NCBI GenBank assembly: GCA_004524565.1
Contig: SDNZ01000008.1
Location: forward strand, 1 to 41,904
Direction of reading: 5' to 3'
Source: Candidatus Thorarchaeota archaeon
Lineage (GTDB): Archaea; Asgardarchaeota; Thorarchaeia; Thorarchaeales; Thorarchaeaceae
Length of the DNA: 41,904 nt
Of this stretch, positions 7,561 to 14,644 are shown in pieces (positions within the stretch are counted from its first letter, which is position 1; each line of letters begins with the position of its first letter). Position numbers and translations under genes: made by a program. A model generated the notes under the pieces. That model worked only from the letters and a program-made list of their open reading frames with translations. It did not search any database and was not told the DNA's origin.

Positions 7561-7788
7561 TTTATATCCCCTCAATGTAAGTTATACACAGGTGCGTCTG
7601 ACACAGAACACGAATCGCTCTGAGAGATGCAAGCGTTGGAAGGTCATAAGTCAGGTATTCCGGGAGGGAAATGGTACCTGATGGAGGACTGCGGGTGGAG
7701 TGTACAAACCAAGCGCGAGTTTCTACAAGGAGGAAGAAGGAACTGAGAAAGGCGCTCAAAACACAGTAAAATGTGAGTAGAAAAAGAA
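7561..7788 (+). promoter_or_regulatory. TATA box and long leader of the SPFH gene
   Basis: TTTATAT (7561-7567), with purine-rich BRE-like bases before it, is a good archaeal promoter 220 bp ahead of the SPFH start, implying a leader of about 190 bases. The leader can fold: TCAGGTA (7651-7657) pairs with TACCTGA (7675-7681) around an inner TTCC/GGAA stem. An outer helix of 7633-7639 with 7709-7716 is also possible, with one bulge and one G-U pair. No open frame of note runs through it. It may be a structured 5' UTR or a separate small RNA; pairing was judged by eye only. Confidence 0.4.
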
Positions 7789-9123
7789 ATGCAAGCGGAT
7801 ATATGGAACTGGTTCTCGCAAAATTTGGCGTTTACAGCAGCGCTCATAATCATACTATTCGTTCTGCTGTTATCCTTCTATGTCAAAAAGTACGTTCGTA
7901 TTTTCGATCCTAACATCTTCTATGTCCACCTTAGAAAAGGTAAGGCTAAGAAGCAAGGCGAAGGTGGTATGGTTATACGAATACCATTCCTCGATAGAAT
8001 TCTTGCAGTAGACAGAACTGTACAACAGTTGAACATTTCAGCAGAGTCAGTACTATCCAAGGAAAAGCAGAAAATTCGATTGAGTGCGGTCCTCCAGTGG
8101 CAAGCAGATAATGCTATAGCTACTATTAACAACGTGACCTGGAAGGAGATTCCAAACAGACTGACTGCGATTATTGAGTCAGTCATACGAACAGCATGTG
8201 CACAGCTCTCTGTTGAAGAGATTCTTGAAGAAAGACAACTAATTATTGAAGCTATCAAAAAAGAACTCATCGATATCGTTAGCGAGTGGGGACTTAAGGT
8301 AGTCACTGTTGAACTAGTCGATGTCGTTGTTGTAAATGAGTCATTCCTACGAGACATGTCAAAGCCCAGGGAGGCTGAGATGCATCGTCTTGCTCAGATT
8401 GCTCTAATCGAGGCGGACCAAGCTACTGGTACAAGGGATATCGAGAGAAGCAAAGTTTTGCGTCATCAAGAGATCGAACGTGACAAATTGGTTGGTGTGA
8501 AGGAGCAAGAGCAGCTCCGTCTGATCCAAGAAGCTGAAAAGGCACGTGAACAGAGCGTTCTAGAGATAGCTCTTCAGAAAGACCTGATGCAGAAGAAATA
8601 CGAAAAGCAACAGGCGGAGGTTGAAGCAGCAAAGGATCTTGAAGTTGCAAAGCTCGGAGCTGAGGCTGAAAAGCAACGTAAGATCAAAGAAGAGGTCGAA
8701 GTACAAGCTCAACGTATCCTGCAGGAAGCACAGGCGTCAGCTGAGAAGATCAGCATAACCGCTGAAGCCGAAGCAGGACAGATTCTGAAGGTTACCTCAG
8801 CGCAGGCTGAAGGTATCAAGAAGACTTTGGCTGCCGCAAAGGATTATTCACCTCAAGCGTTTGCACGAGACTTCTTACAGATACTCCCTGAAATCTACAA
8901 ACAGATAGACATCGGTGACGTCACTCTCTTCGGAGGAGCTGGTGGCGGAGGCATGGAAGGCGAAGAAGGTGCAGGTGGTGCTGGTGCATTCCAGGTCTTT
9001 GGTAATGTCTTACTCCCAATGATGCTAATGTCTAAGATGATGGGATTTGACTTCAAAGGACTCATGAAGGAAGCTTTAGGTGATATGGCAACCGAGGATG
9101 AGAAGAAGAAGAAATCTCAATAA
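7789..9123 (+). CDS. SPFH/Band-7 (flotillin-like) membrane-scaffold protein
   Basis: 444 residues. One N-terminal membrane helix (about 14-33) is followed by an SPFH domain (about 35-205: 'GMVIRIPFLDRILAVDRTVQQLNI', 'LSAVLQWQADN', 'IVSEWGLKVVTVELVDV'). A long Ala/Glu-rich coiled coil follows (about 205-360, with repeated 'EAEKAREQ', 'AEAEAGQILKV'), then a Gly-rich tail and a Met-rich, Lys-ending C-terminus. This is the flotillin/stomatin layout; such proteins oligomerise into rings that organise membrane patches. It follows the NfeD-like gene, the classic pairing. ATG 7789 is the first start after an in-frame TGA at 7774; the ribosome binding site is weak. Confidence 0.88.
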   Translation: MQADIWNWFSQNLAFTAALIIILFVLLLSFYVKKYVRIFDPNIFYVHLRKGKAKKQGEGGMVIRIPFLDRILAVDRTVQQLNISAESVLSKEKQKIRLSAVLQWQADNAIATINNVTWKEIPNRLTAIIESVIRTACAQLSVEEILEERQLIIEAIKKELIDIVSEWGLKVVTVELVDVVVVNESFLRDMSKPREAEMHRLAQIALIEADQATGTRDIERSKVLRHQEIERDKLVGVKEQEQLRLIQEAEKAREQSVLEIALQKDLMQKKYEKQQAEVEAAKDLEVAKLGAEAEKQRKIKEEVEVQAQRILQEAQASAEKISITAEAEAGQILKVTSAQAEGIKKTLAAAKDYSPQAFARDFLQILPEIYKQIDIGDVTLFGGAGGGGMEGEEGAGGAGAFQVFGNVLLPMMLMSKMMGFDFKGLMKEALGDMATEDEKKKKSQ

Positions 9124-9137
9124 AGAAGTAAGAAGGG

Positions 9138-9200
9138 ATAGATAGTTCCTCGCTCTGCTCTGTAGAGGTCGAGGGACTTCTTCCCACTATCTATTTTTAA
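9138..9200. terminator. Bidirectional terminator hairpin between SPFH and tusA genes
   Basis: ATAGATAG (9138-9145) and TTCCTCG (9146-9152) pair with CTATCTAT (9187-9194) and CGAGGGA (9170-9176, one G-U), with an inner CTCT/AGAG step (9153-9156 with 9164-9167). The far arm runs into TTTTT. The element lies between convergent stops, so it probably ends both transcripts. Confidence 0.6.
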
Positions 9201-9204
9201 AAAA

Positions 9205-9444
9205 TTATTTGACGCGTTTGATATACCAAATGAGCTTGTCGCCCTCTTCCACGAGTTCAAGTATCTCATTTCCAGTGCGCTCAGCCCAGGATGGAAAATC
9301 CTTCTTGGTTCCAATGTCTGTAGCAATCACACGAAGAATCTGCCCAATCTCAATTGATTGGACTTCTTTCTTTGTTTTCAAGATGGGCATTGGACATCTA
9401 AGTCCACTAGCATCGAACTCTTTCGCAACTTGATGTTCTGTCAT
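9205..9444 (-). CDS. tusA: TusA/SirA-family sulfur-carrier protein
   Basis: 79 residues from ATG 9444. 'FDASGLRCPMPILKTKK' holds the family's CPxP motif (Cys at about residue 17), the persulfide-carrying cysteine of TusA. 'GQILRVIATDIGTKKDFPSWAERTGNEIL' is the rest of the two-layer fold. TusA relays sulfane sulfur for tRNA thiolation, molybdopterin or dissimilatory sulfur metabolism. A DsrE-fold protein is encoded 0.6 kb away in convergent-free, divergent orientation, a typical partner. GTG 9474 opens the frame ten codons earlier but gives a longer head than the family has. Symbol given at family level only. Confidence 0.85.
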   Translation of the reverse strand: MTEHQVAKEFDASGLRCPMPILKTKKEVQSIEIGQILRVIATDIGTKKDFPSWAERTGNEILELVEEGDKLIWYIKRVK

Positions 9445-9626
9445 GGTTGAATCAATTTCTCCCGTTTGATGCACGGTTTTATGGTTTGTGGTTTCGCAAA
9501 TGCTCGAAATTAATCATTCACTACTGCATTTAGTTACAGGTTCTAACCAATCGTGCTGGAAATTGTTCCTTATTCGACATAGTTAAATATTGTTATTTGA
9601 CGTTTTTTATTAATAGGTGTATAATT

Positions 9627-10022
9627 ATGGCACTTTTTCAATTCATATTGTTCATTGTTCTTGCATTGAACATCAGCTCGATGTTCTCTGGCTTCATGCT
9701 AGCAAGGAGGATGGGCATGTACTTGATGAAACAGGTCATGGCACTGATGTTCGCAATGATGGTTGGAATGATTATTCTTGTTTTCGGATTATTCCTACCA
9801 CCTGTAGCACCAGCGCTGTTTGATTTGCTTCATATCTTCATTCTAGTAGACTTCGTACTAGTACTAATCGCAACCCTGATGCAGTTCGGACAGATTCTGC
9901 CCATTCTGCTCAAGACCATGCAAGGCGGTCCATTCCACAGTTCACATATGTCTAACCTCCTAGTTACACTATTTGCACTTCTTGGACTCGTCATCTACTA
10001 TGCCGAATTAGCAATCATGTAG
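9627..10022 (+). CDS. Small Met-rich membrane protein next to DsrE
   Basis: 131 residues with four hydrophobic helices (about 3-22, 31-55, 60-83, 108-129) and unusually many methionines, for example 'MGMYLMKQVMALMFAMMVGM'. A His-containing loop, 'GGPFHSSHMS', lies before the last helix. ATG 9627 has AGGTG upstream (9616-9620 region); the frame is open to 9597 without a better start. Its stop is 14 bases before the DsrE start, so the two are almost surely co-transcribed. Family not recognised. It may be a membrane partner of the TusA/DsrE relay or a sulfur-compound transporter (inference). Confidence 0.7.
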   Translation: MALFQFILFIVLALNISSMFSGFMLARRMGMYLMKQVMALMFAMMVGMIILVFGLFLPPVAPALFDLLHIFILVDFVLVLIATLMQFGQILPILLKTMQGGPFHSSHMSNLLVTLFALLGLVIYYAELAIM

Positions 10023-10036
10023 GAGATGGATAATAA

Positions 10037-10399
10037 ATGGCTAGTCTATATATCGTAGGACAATGGGGTCCAGAAGCAGCTGAACGTTGCTATGGCCCAT
10101 TTGTAACCGGAACAACTGCACAGGCAATCGATGTTGATGTCACAATATTCCTTATGATGGACGCAGTCCAACTCATGAAGAAGGGAATGGCGGAGAAAAT
10201 CATCGCACCAGGGTTCCCACCCTTGCCTGAACTTATTGATTCATTCCTCGAAGCTGGTGGAAAACTTCAGGTTTGCTCCAACTCCGTTGAATTCCGCGGA
10301 ATCAAACAAGAAGACCTTAGAGATTCAAGGATCGAGATTGCTGGCGCAGCCACTATGGTGGATGACGTCCTAAAACACGATCGTACAATGTACTTTTAA
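10037..10399 (+). CDS. DsrE-family protein
   Basis: 120 residues. 'GQWGPEAAERCYGPFVTGTTAQA', 'VDVTIFLMMDAVQLMKKGMAEKI', 'LPELIDSFLEAGGKLQVCSNSVEFRGI' and 'EIAGAATMVDDVL' follow the DsrE/DsrF-like pattern. Cys80 sits at the end of the strand where DsrE-type proteins carry their sulfur-binding cysteine, and Cys18 is an additional one. Members form small oligomers that exchange sulfur with TusA. It is co-directional with the Met-rich membrane protein and is followed by a terminator hairpin. Confidence 0.85.
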   Translation: MASLYIVGQWGPEAAERCYGPFVTGTTAQAIDVDVTIFLMMDAVQLMKKGMAEKIIAPGFPPLPELIDSFLEAGGKLQVCSNSVEFRGIKQEDLRDSRIEIAGAATMVDDVLKHDRTMYF

Positions 10400-10404
10400 A
10401 AAAC

Positions 10405-10437
10405 AGAGGGGGACTTCCCCTCTTTCTTCTTATTTTT
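10405..10437 (+). terminator. Intrinsic terminator after the DsrE gene
   Basis: AGAGGGG (10405-10411) pairs with CCCCTCT (10417-10423) around a five-base loop, followed by a pyrimidine-rich run (TTCTTCTTATTTTT). It lies six bases after the DsrE stop. Confidence 0.75.
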
Positions 10438-10451
10438 AAAAATTAGTATTT

Positions 10452-12230
10452 CTAGAGAAAATCAGGGTAGCACTCTTTCATAGCTAGATTTAGGACTGCG
10501 CTTCGAATAGCTTCATCAGAGATGAATCCCGTTAGTTCGATTTCGCAGATTTTAATAAAGGGTAGCATAGGCAATTCGCCTCGTTCAATTTCTGTAGAGG
10601 GATCATCTACATTTATTGATTCAACAATAGAGCGTGGTACTCCAAGCTCGTCCAGTACTGAGAGTAGAGTATCCATAGCAGGACCACAAAAAACGCAGTG
10701 ATTAGATTTGTAGAAAGTTATGCAAGTATGTCTTCCACAGGGTAGCTCTGCAAGCTCAACCCACATTGGTAACATGATGACGAATTTGGTACCTTGACTG
10801 TAATCATCTTTAATTCTATCCTCTACTTTAATCCGTCCACCAAGACTTCTTACGATTTGCTCAACTAAGGTGAGACCTAGGCCCCTACCAACAATTTGTT
10901 CATCTGGACTACCAGTTCTTCGGAAAATGAACTCCTTGGTTGTGTCAGGTACGCCGCATCCCTTGTCAATAAATTCTAACCGCACCATCTTGAGATTTTG
11001 GACTTGCTCAGCATTGACTTCAATCTCAACATTATCACGCTCGTCAAATGTCATAGAATTGTGAAGGATATTGAAACAGACTTGGTGGAGATATTCATGA
11101 CCGGCTACAAGGAATTTACCTTTCTTAATATTGGTGGAGAGGGACATTTTCTTCCAAGGAAAATCTTGTTCAACTGCAAATTTTGCTATCTGGATGTAAT
11201 CGTGTAAATCTACCTCCTCAATAAGTGGAGGAGTTTCGCGGAGTCGAAGCAATGCACGCATATTGGCAGTCATTCTTCCAGAACGTCTAATGAGCCAATT
11301 TGATTGCTGCATCATCGATTTAACGCGTTCAGGCAGTCCATCTAGTGTTTCAACAAGTCCCAAAGAGAAAAGCAGACTCTGATTGATGTTATTAAGATCG
11401 TGAGTCATCACTTCAAGGTAAAGATTAGCACGGTCTCGCTCATTGTGCTCTCTTGATTCTGCATTCTTTCTTCTATCAATATCTAGTGCCATAAGAGCGA
11501 TGGTTGAAGATTGATCAGGATATTCAAGCAAACTCGCTCTAACACTGACCCAAATAGGTCGTCCATCAGCCTTCTGAAATTGCATCTCGAAGGCTTCTAG
11601 GCTCTTGCCTTGTGAAACTTCAGAAACTACCATACGAACTATTTCACCCTTATTTTCACCTGAAATAAAAGTGGCAAGGTTGCGTCGCAGGATTGAATCT
11701 TCGCTATATCCGAGTAGACGTTCTGCAGCCTTGTTTATTTGCAGGATGTTCCCACTCATGCTCAATGTAAAGTATGCTATTGGTGAAGAATCGAATAAAG
11801 CTCTATATCGACTCTCAGAAAGATCTATAGCTTCCTCCAACTCAATTTGTGAAGTTATATCCCTTACAATACCTAGAGTTGCTGGCAATCCCTCTAAGAC
11901 AAAATAGGAAGTGCTTATCTCTACGTTCAATATTGAACCATTCTTTGTTAGCAGGCACGCACGAAAACTTGGATTCTGCAGTTCTCCCCAGTGAAGAGAT
12001 TCTTGTCCTTCTTCATAGTAGTGAGCTGTAGTTGTGTCAAGGATGACATCCACAGATTCTCCAAGTAAGTCATATGCATTATCGTAACCAAGCATCAGAA
12101 GGAGTGCAGGATTGACAAGAACCAAGTTATTTTCTTGAATGACCATGATACCATCATTTGCCATCATAATCATGTCTTGAAACCGATTATGCTCATCTGG
12201 TTCAGGTTTACTCTTTCTCTGGTCCTGCAA
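10452..12230 (-). CDS. PAS-PAS histidine kinase with C-terminal thioredoxin-like (CxxC) domain
   Basis: 592 residues, soluble. Order: PAS 1 (about 17-130), PAS 2 (about 140-256), dimerisation/phospho-acceptor helices with H277 in 'EVMTHDLNNINQ', then an ATPase domain (about 360-490). The ATPase has N-box 'FNILHNSM' (N387, N391), G1 'DKGCG' and G2 'GRGLGL'. Unusually, residues about 503-592 form a thioredoxin/glutaredoxin-like domain: 'ITFYKSNHCVFCGPAMDTLL' with CxxC at 512/515, and 'ELPMLPFIKI' with the expected cis-proline. All kinase motifs are intact. No receiver gene adjoins it. It is divergent from the arsR-P1B ATPase pair. The frame opens with TTG 12230, preceded by a GGCGAGAG-like site. 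Confidence 0.88.
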   Translation of the reverse strand: MQDQRKSKPEPDEHNRFQDMIMMANDGIMVIQENNLVLVNPALLLMLGYDNAYDLLGESVDVILDTTTAHYYEEGQESLHWGELQNPSFRACLLTKNGSILNVEISTSYFVLEGLPATLGIVRDITSQIELEEAIDLSESRYRALFDSSPIAYFTLSMSGNILQINKAAERLLGYSEDSILRRNLATFISGENKGEIVRMVVSEVSQGKSLEAFEMQFQKADGRPIWVSVRASLLEYPDQSSTIALMALDIDRRKNAESREHNERDRANLYLEVMTHDLNNINQSLLFSLGLVETLDGLPERVKSMMQQSNWLIRRSGRMTANMRALLRLRETPPLIEEVDLHDYIQIAKFAVEQDFPWKKMSLSTNIKKGKFLVAGHEYLHQVCFNILHNSMTFDERDNVEIEVNAEQVQNLKMVRLEFIDKGCGVPDTTKEFIFRRTGSPDEQIVGRGLGLTLVEQIVRSLGGRIKVEDRIKDDYSQGTKFVIMLPMWVELAELPCGRHTCITFYKSNHCVFCGPAMDTLLSVLDELGVPRSIVESINVDDPSTEIERGELPMLPFIKICEIELTGFISDEAIRSAVLNLAMKECYPDFL

Positions 12231-12297
12231 GGCTCTCGCCGCCTACATCATTACAAATTTCGTTGGTATCTTGCGCTGTCTGTGTTCCCGGAGGATG

Positions 12298-12311
12298 ATA
12301 CGATTTCGTAT
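12298..12311. promoter_or_regulatory. Inverted repeat upstream of the kinase gene
   Basis: ATACGA (12298-12303) and TCGTAT (12306-12311) form a short perfect inverted repeat with a two-base centre, about 70 bases upstream of the kinase start and 90 from the arsR operator. Candidate regulator site; no TATA box was clear for the kinase. Confidence 0.3.
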
Positions 12312-12360
12312 AATGCCTAGATAATACTTGCTTGTGCGAAATGATTCCTGAAACGCAATG

Positions 12361-12411
12361 CTTTTATCGTGTTCCGCAAACATTCAAACAATCGTAAGAA
12401 CGTTTGAATGT
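12361..12411 (+). promoter_or_regulatory. arsR promoter and operator
   Basis: A TATA-like CTTTTATC (12361-12368) is followed by ACATTCAAAC (12380-12389) and its exact inverse GTTTGAATGT (12402-12411), 12 bases apart. The ATTCAAA/TTTGAAT arms resemble operators of metal-sensing ArsR/SmtB/CadC repressors. The site would span the transcription start, fitting repression by the protein encoded just downstream. Confidence 0.75.
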
Positions 12412-12433
12412 GATGAATTGTATGAGGACACAG

Positions 12434-12748
12434 ATGAGTATAGCGCAAAGAAAGGTAAAATTCAGGAGAAATGAGATAGAGGATATAGTGACCATGTTCA
12501 AAGCGCTTGGAGACCCGTCAAGAGTCAAGATTATTGCAGTACTAACCAGGGAACCAAAACTTTGTGTATCAGACATTGGTGAACGATTAGACATGTCAAC
12601 GAGCAGAGTTAGTCATCACCTCAAATTGCTTGAGCACCTGGGATTTGTGAAGCATGAGCAGATAGGAAAGAAAGTCTATCATCGGATAGAAGACGATTGC
12701 ATCGTCGATATAATGACAAGGGCGCAAGAACATGTTAGAGGAAAGTGA
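12434..12748 (+). CDS. ArsR/SmtB-family metal-responsive repressor
   Basis: 104 residues. 'MFKALGDPSRVKIIAVL', 'KLCVSDIGERLDMSTSRVSHHLKLLEHLGFVKHEQIGKKVYHRI' is the ArsR winged helix, with the Cys of the 'LCV.D' metal site in helix 3. The last helix ('EDDCIVDIMTRAQEH') keeps Asp, Cys, Glu and His near the alpha-5 metal site but not the exact CzrA D-x-H...H-x2-H set. It probably represses the overlapping P1B ATPase gene until Zn/Cd-like ions bind. ATG 12434 was chosen because GAGGA (12424-12428) precedes it; earlier in-frame TTG/ATG codons (12404, 12413, 12422) fall on the operator or lack a binding site. Confidence 0.88.
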   Translation: MSIAQRKVKFRRNEIEDIVTMFKALGDPSRVKIIAVLTREPKLCVSDIGERLDMSTSRVSHHLKLLEHLGFVKHEQIGKKVYHRIEDDCIVDIMTRAQEHVRGK

Positions 12749-14642
12749 AGTTAACTGTGCCACTTGTGGATCGCCAGCTACGATCCAAAACGATACAGCA
12801 AGTCGTCTGAAACTTGCAACTGGAATCTTCTCAGGAATTATGCTCTCACTAGGTATAGTTTTAGAATTATTACAGGTAGGAGTAATCCTAGTCTATGTTG
12901 TATTCCTCTCATCTGCACTTTCTGCAGGAAGATATGTAATCCCGATGGGAGTACGGGGACTTCTACGCCGCAGGCTTGACCAACATTTCCTTATGGCGTC
13001 TGCCTCAATTGGAGCGATGATAATTGGTGCTCCTGCTGAAGGTGCCGCAGTTATGTTCCTCTTCTTCATTTCCATTCTTCTTGAAGAGAGAGCAGAAGAT
13101 AGAGTCAGAAAAGAGATTCAATCATTAATTGAGTTAGAACCCCCTTCTGTAGTGGTTAAAATCGATGGAGCAGAAGCTTGTGTGGCATCAACAGATGTTA
13201 GGATTGGTGATATCCTGGTTGTTCGACCAGGCACAAGAATCGGGCTTGATGGCATTATCCTTACTGGAGCAACTACGGTGAACCAAGCACCTATCACCGG
13301 TGAATCACTGCCAGTTCCAAAATCAGCAGGAGATGAAGTATTTGCAGGGACAATCAATCATGAAGGTTACATTGAAGTCGAAGTAACTAGCAAATCTGAT
13401 GAAACTGTTCTTTCGAAAATCATACACCTAGTAGAGGAATCACGAAAGAAACGAGCTCCCACCGAACTGGCTATATCAAAATTTTCTAGAGTATATACAC
13501 CGATTGTACTAACATTATCGATTCTCGTTGGTTTGGTATCACTACTCCTCAATATGACAATCAATGAAGCAGCCTACCGAGCACTTACTCTTCTTGTGGT
13601 GAGTTGTCCTTGTGCTTTTGCAGTGTCCATTCCTGTAACTATGGTTTCAGCAATAGCAGGCTCAGCTAGAACAGGAGTCCTTGTTAAGGGAGCTATCTAC
13701 TTAGAAAAGGCAAGCAAGACAGAAATTGTTGCATTTGATAAGACAGGGACATTGACACAAGGAGTCCTTTCTGTTAAAGAGGTCTGTCTTCACAATAATC
13801 ATACTCGAAGCGAGATTCTATCTGTTGCAGCTTCTTTGGAGACCATGTCTGAACATCCTATTGGACGTGCTCTTGTCGCAGCATCAAGTCAAGAGTCCTT
13901 GCTTGTTCCATCACCCTCTGACTTCACTGCGATTCCTGGAAGAGGTGTCACTGGTCAAATTGAAAATACAGAATATCTGGTTGGAAATCGCAGATTATTA
14001 ACAGAAAATCATGTACCACTTCAATCTACAGCAGATCATAGTTGTGGAGCAGGAACGATGGTGTATGTTGCTCAGGAAGATGAGCACTTCGGAACTATCA
14101 TTCTATCTGATACACTAAGAGAGAAGACCAAGCTTGCAATTTCAAAGCTCAGAATGATGGGTATTCGGACCGTAATGCTCACAGGAGACGATGATAATGT
14201 TGCAAGAGAGATTGCAGAAGAAATTTGTATTGACGAATATAGAGCAGAACTTCTCCCTCATGAAAAACAAGAAGTCGTTAGGGAATTGAAAGAATCTGGT
14301 GTTACCATCTTTGTAGGAGATGGTATCAATGATACTCCTGCTTTGGTTGAAGCAGATGTGGGCGTCTCCATGGGAGCAGCAGCATCAGATGTTGCACTTG
14401 AGTCCTCAGATATAGCTCTGATGAAACAGGACCTGACCAAAGTACCTGAGCTAATCTTGAAGGCAAGGAAGACAATGAGGGTAGTGCGCCAGAATGTAGC
14501 GGCTTCATTGATCGTCAAGGCGATTACTGGTGTATTAGCAGGTCTTGGATTCTTGACCCTATGGATGGCGATTGGAATCGGAGATATGGGTTTGACGTTT
14601 GCGGTGATTGCAAATGCCCTGAGACTAGCTCGAAAGATGTAA
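12732..14642 (+). CDS. P1B-type heavy-metal-exporting ATPase (Zn/Cd/Pb class)
   Basis: 636 residues. Motifs present: TGES (189-192), 'SCPCAFAVS' metal-site CPC (292-294), DKTGTLT with phosphorylated D336, SEHP (373-376), 'TGDDDNVA', and GDGIND (529-534). The last helices have 'VKAITG' (K596) and 'GDMGLT' (D618), the Lys/Asp pair of the P1B-2 Zn/Cd/Pb subgroup. Instead of an HMA domain the N-terminus has only a CATC pair (9/12). It starts inside the arsR gene (17-base overlap), so expression is coupled to the metal repressor. Role: efflux of toxic divalent ions across the membrane. Confidence 0.92.
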   Translation: MLEESEVNCATCGSPATIQNDTASRLKLATGIFSGIMLSLGIVLELLQVGVILVYVVFLSSALSAGRYVIPMGVRGLLRRRLDQHFLMASASIGAMIIGAPAEGAAVMFLFFISILLEERAEDRVRKEIQSLIELEPPSVVVKIDGAEACVASTDVRIGDILVVRPGTRIGLDGIILTGATTVNQAPITGESLPVPKSAGDEVFAGTINHEGYIEVEVTSKSDETVLSKIIHLVEESRKKRAPTELAISKFSRVYTPIVLTLSILVGLVSLLLNMTINEAAYRALTLLVVSCPCAFAVSIPVTMVSAIAGSARTGVLVKGAIYLEKASKTEIVAFDKTGTLTQGVLSVKEVCLHNNHTRSEILSVAASLETMSEHPIGRALVAASSQESLLVPSPSDFTAIPGRGVTGQIENTEYLVGNRRLLTENHVPLQSTADHSCGAGTMVYVAQEDEHFGTIILSDTLREKTKLAISKLRMMGIRTVMLTGDDDNVAREIAEEICIDEYRAELLPHEKQEVVRELKESGVTIFVGDGINDTPALVEADVGVSMGAAASDVALESSDIALMKQDLTKVPELILKARKTMRVVRQNVAASLIVKAITGVLAGLGFLTLWMAIGIGDMGLTFAVIANALRLARKM

Positions 14643-14644
14643 GG

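Noticed and set aside
7632-7716. tRNA or SRP-RNA candidate in the SPFH leader
   Set aside because: No T-loop GTTCRA, no CCA-ready acceptor stem and no SRP helix-8 motif; kept only as a possible structured leader.
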